DNA of 64,000 bases, from assembly GCF_017876775.1 (NCBI RefSeq), contig NZ_JAGIOP010000002.1:248001-312000 (forward strand), in the 5' to 3' direction. The notes under the pieces are model-generated. The model was not told where the DNA came from, made no database searches, and was given only the letters and a program-made list of their open reading frames with translations. Positions 63,782-64,000 of the stretch are shown here, piece after piece. The DNA comes from Mycolicibacterium lutetiense. GTDB lineage: Bacteria; Actinomycetota; Actinomycetes; Mycobacteriales; Mycobacteriaceae. Every line of letters begins with the position of its first letter. Within the stretch, counting starts at the first letter, position 1. A program made the position numbers and the translations under genes.

Positions 63782-64000
63782 CTAGAGGAAGCGTGCCATC
63801 TGCGGGGCAGCTTCACCGGGGTGCTTGGCTTGCATACCGTCCCCGATTGCCTGCAGCTTCCACTCAGCGCCGACGCGGAAGAACTTGGCCATCACCATCG
63901 CGGTGAAACGCATATTGGTTCCCTGCAGGGTGTAGCGGGCCAGCTCGCTGTTGGTGGTGGCGTCGACGAGCCGGCAGAACGCGTTGCTCAGCTGGTCGAA
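63782..64000 (-). CDS. TerD-family protein, C-terminal part
   Basis: Seventy-two C-terminal residues are visible; the start lies beyond the window. The segment ELARYTLQGTNMRFTAMVMAKFFRVGAEWKLQAIGDGMQAK is the TerD C-terminal region (VMAKFFR-x-AEWKLQAIG). The stop is 3 bp before the start of the TerD-FtsK-like gene, so it is the upstream gene of the same operon. Confidence 0.88.
   Translation of the reverse strand, partial: FDQLSNAFCRLVDATTNSELARYTLQGTNMRFTAMVMAKFFRVGAEWKLQAIGDGMQAKHPGEAAPQMARFL

Overview
The window is high-GC chromosomal DNA from a mycobacterium, most likely a fast-growing Mycolicibacterium. The case rests on lineage-typical genes: an MmpS/MmpL pair, an LdtA-type L,D-transpeptidase with an Ala/Ser-substituted RipD, Eis, MPT53 with a CcdA partner, CYP124 and CYP125 P450s, DUF732 and DUF7159 proteins, and DNA sites that fit the mycobacterial IdeR, KstR and CRP consensus motifs. 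I found no insertion sequence, prophage, CRISPR array, rRNA or tRNA. The window opens inside an enoyl-CoA hydratase/isomerase gene and closes inside a TerD-family gene.

Layout. 0-4.9 kb: iron storage (bfd operon and bfr divergent around an IdeR-like box), a 14-TM MFS pump with a fused C-terminal domain, and a KstR-box-preceded AhpD-like gene. 4.8-10 kb: a minus-strand catabolic group (NTF2-like protein, amidohydrolase, SDR), a cupredoxin lipoprotein and CYP124. 10-20.5 kb: secreted and redox proteins (MPT53-CcdA), agmatinase, thioesterase, threonine dehydratase, a POT peptide transporter, a DUF7159 protein and an L,D-transpeptidase. 20.5-28 kb: three regulators (FadR-type, XRE/MmyB-type, TetR-type), each next to a clean inverted repeat, with a desaturase-like protein, a CYP125 paralogue and a molybdopterin oxidoreductase. 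28-32.6 kb: a nitronate monooxygenase-like protein and a divergent DapB-like/SDR pair, all preceded by KstR-like boxes. 32.7-42 kb: a GH2 exo-glucosaminidase-like enzyme that appears to start at ATT, Eis, CinA, hydrolases and a class I aldolase. 42-51.5 kb: YaaA, a CRP-site-preceded NlpC/P60 protein, an ArsR-AHSA1 fusion regulator, MmpS-MmpL and small secreted proteins. 51.7-64 kb: an acyltransferase/SGNH pair, MOSC protein, a degenerate MenC paralogue, an APH-type kinase, Tpx, TenA, RipD, membrane proteases and a TerD cluster.

How it works together. A recurring theme is steroid and branched-lipid catabolism: CYP124, CYP125, an Rv2002-like hydroxysteroid dehydrogenase, a nitronate monooxygenase-like protein and an AhpD-like protein. 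Four 14-bp sites fit TnnAACnnGTTnnA (one with a single end mismatch), so a dispersed KstR regulon probably runs through the window. A second theme is cell-envelope maintenance (LdtA, RipD, NlpC/P60 protein, MmpL, membrane acyltransferase). The most unusual single gene is the menC-like one at 54.9 kb: it keeps the enolase-superfamily framework but has lost both lysine positions and two of three metal ligands.
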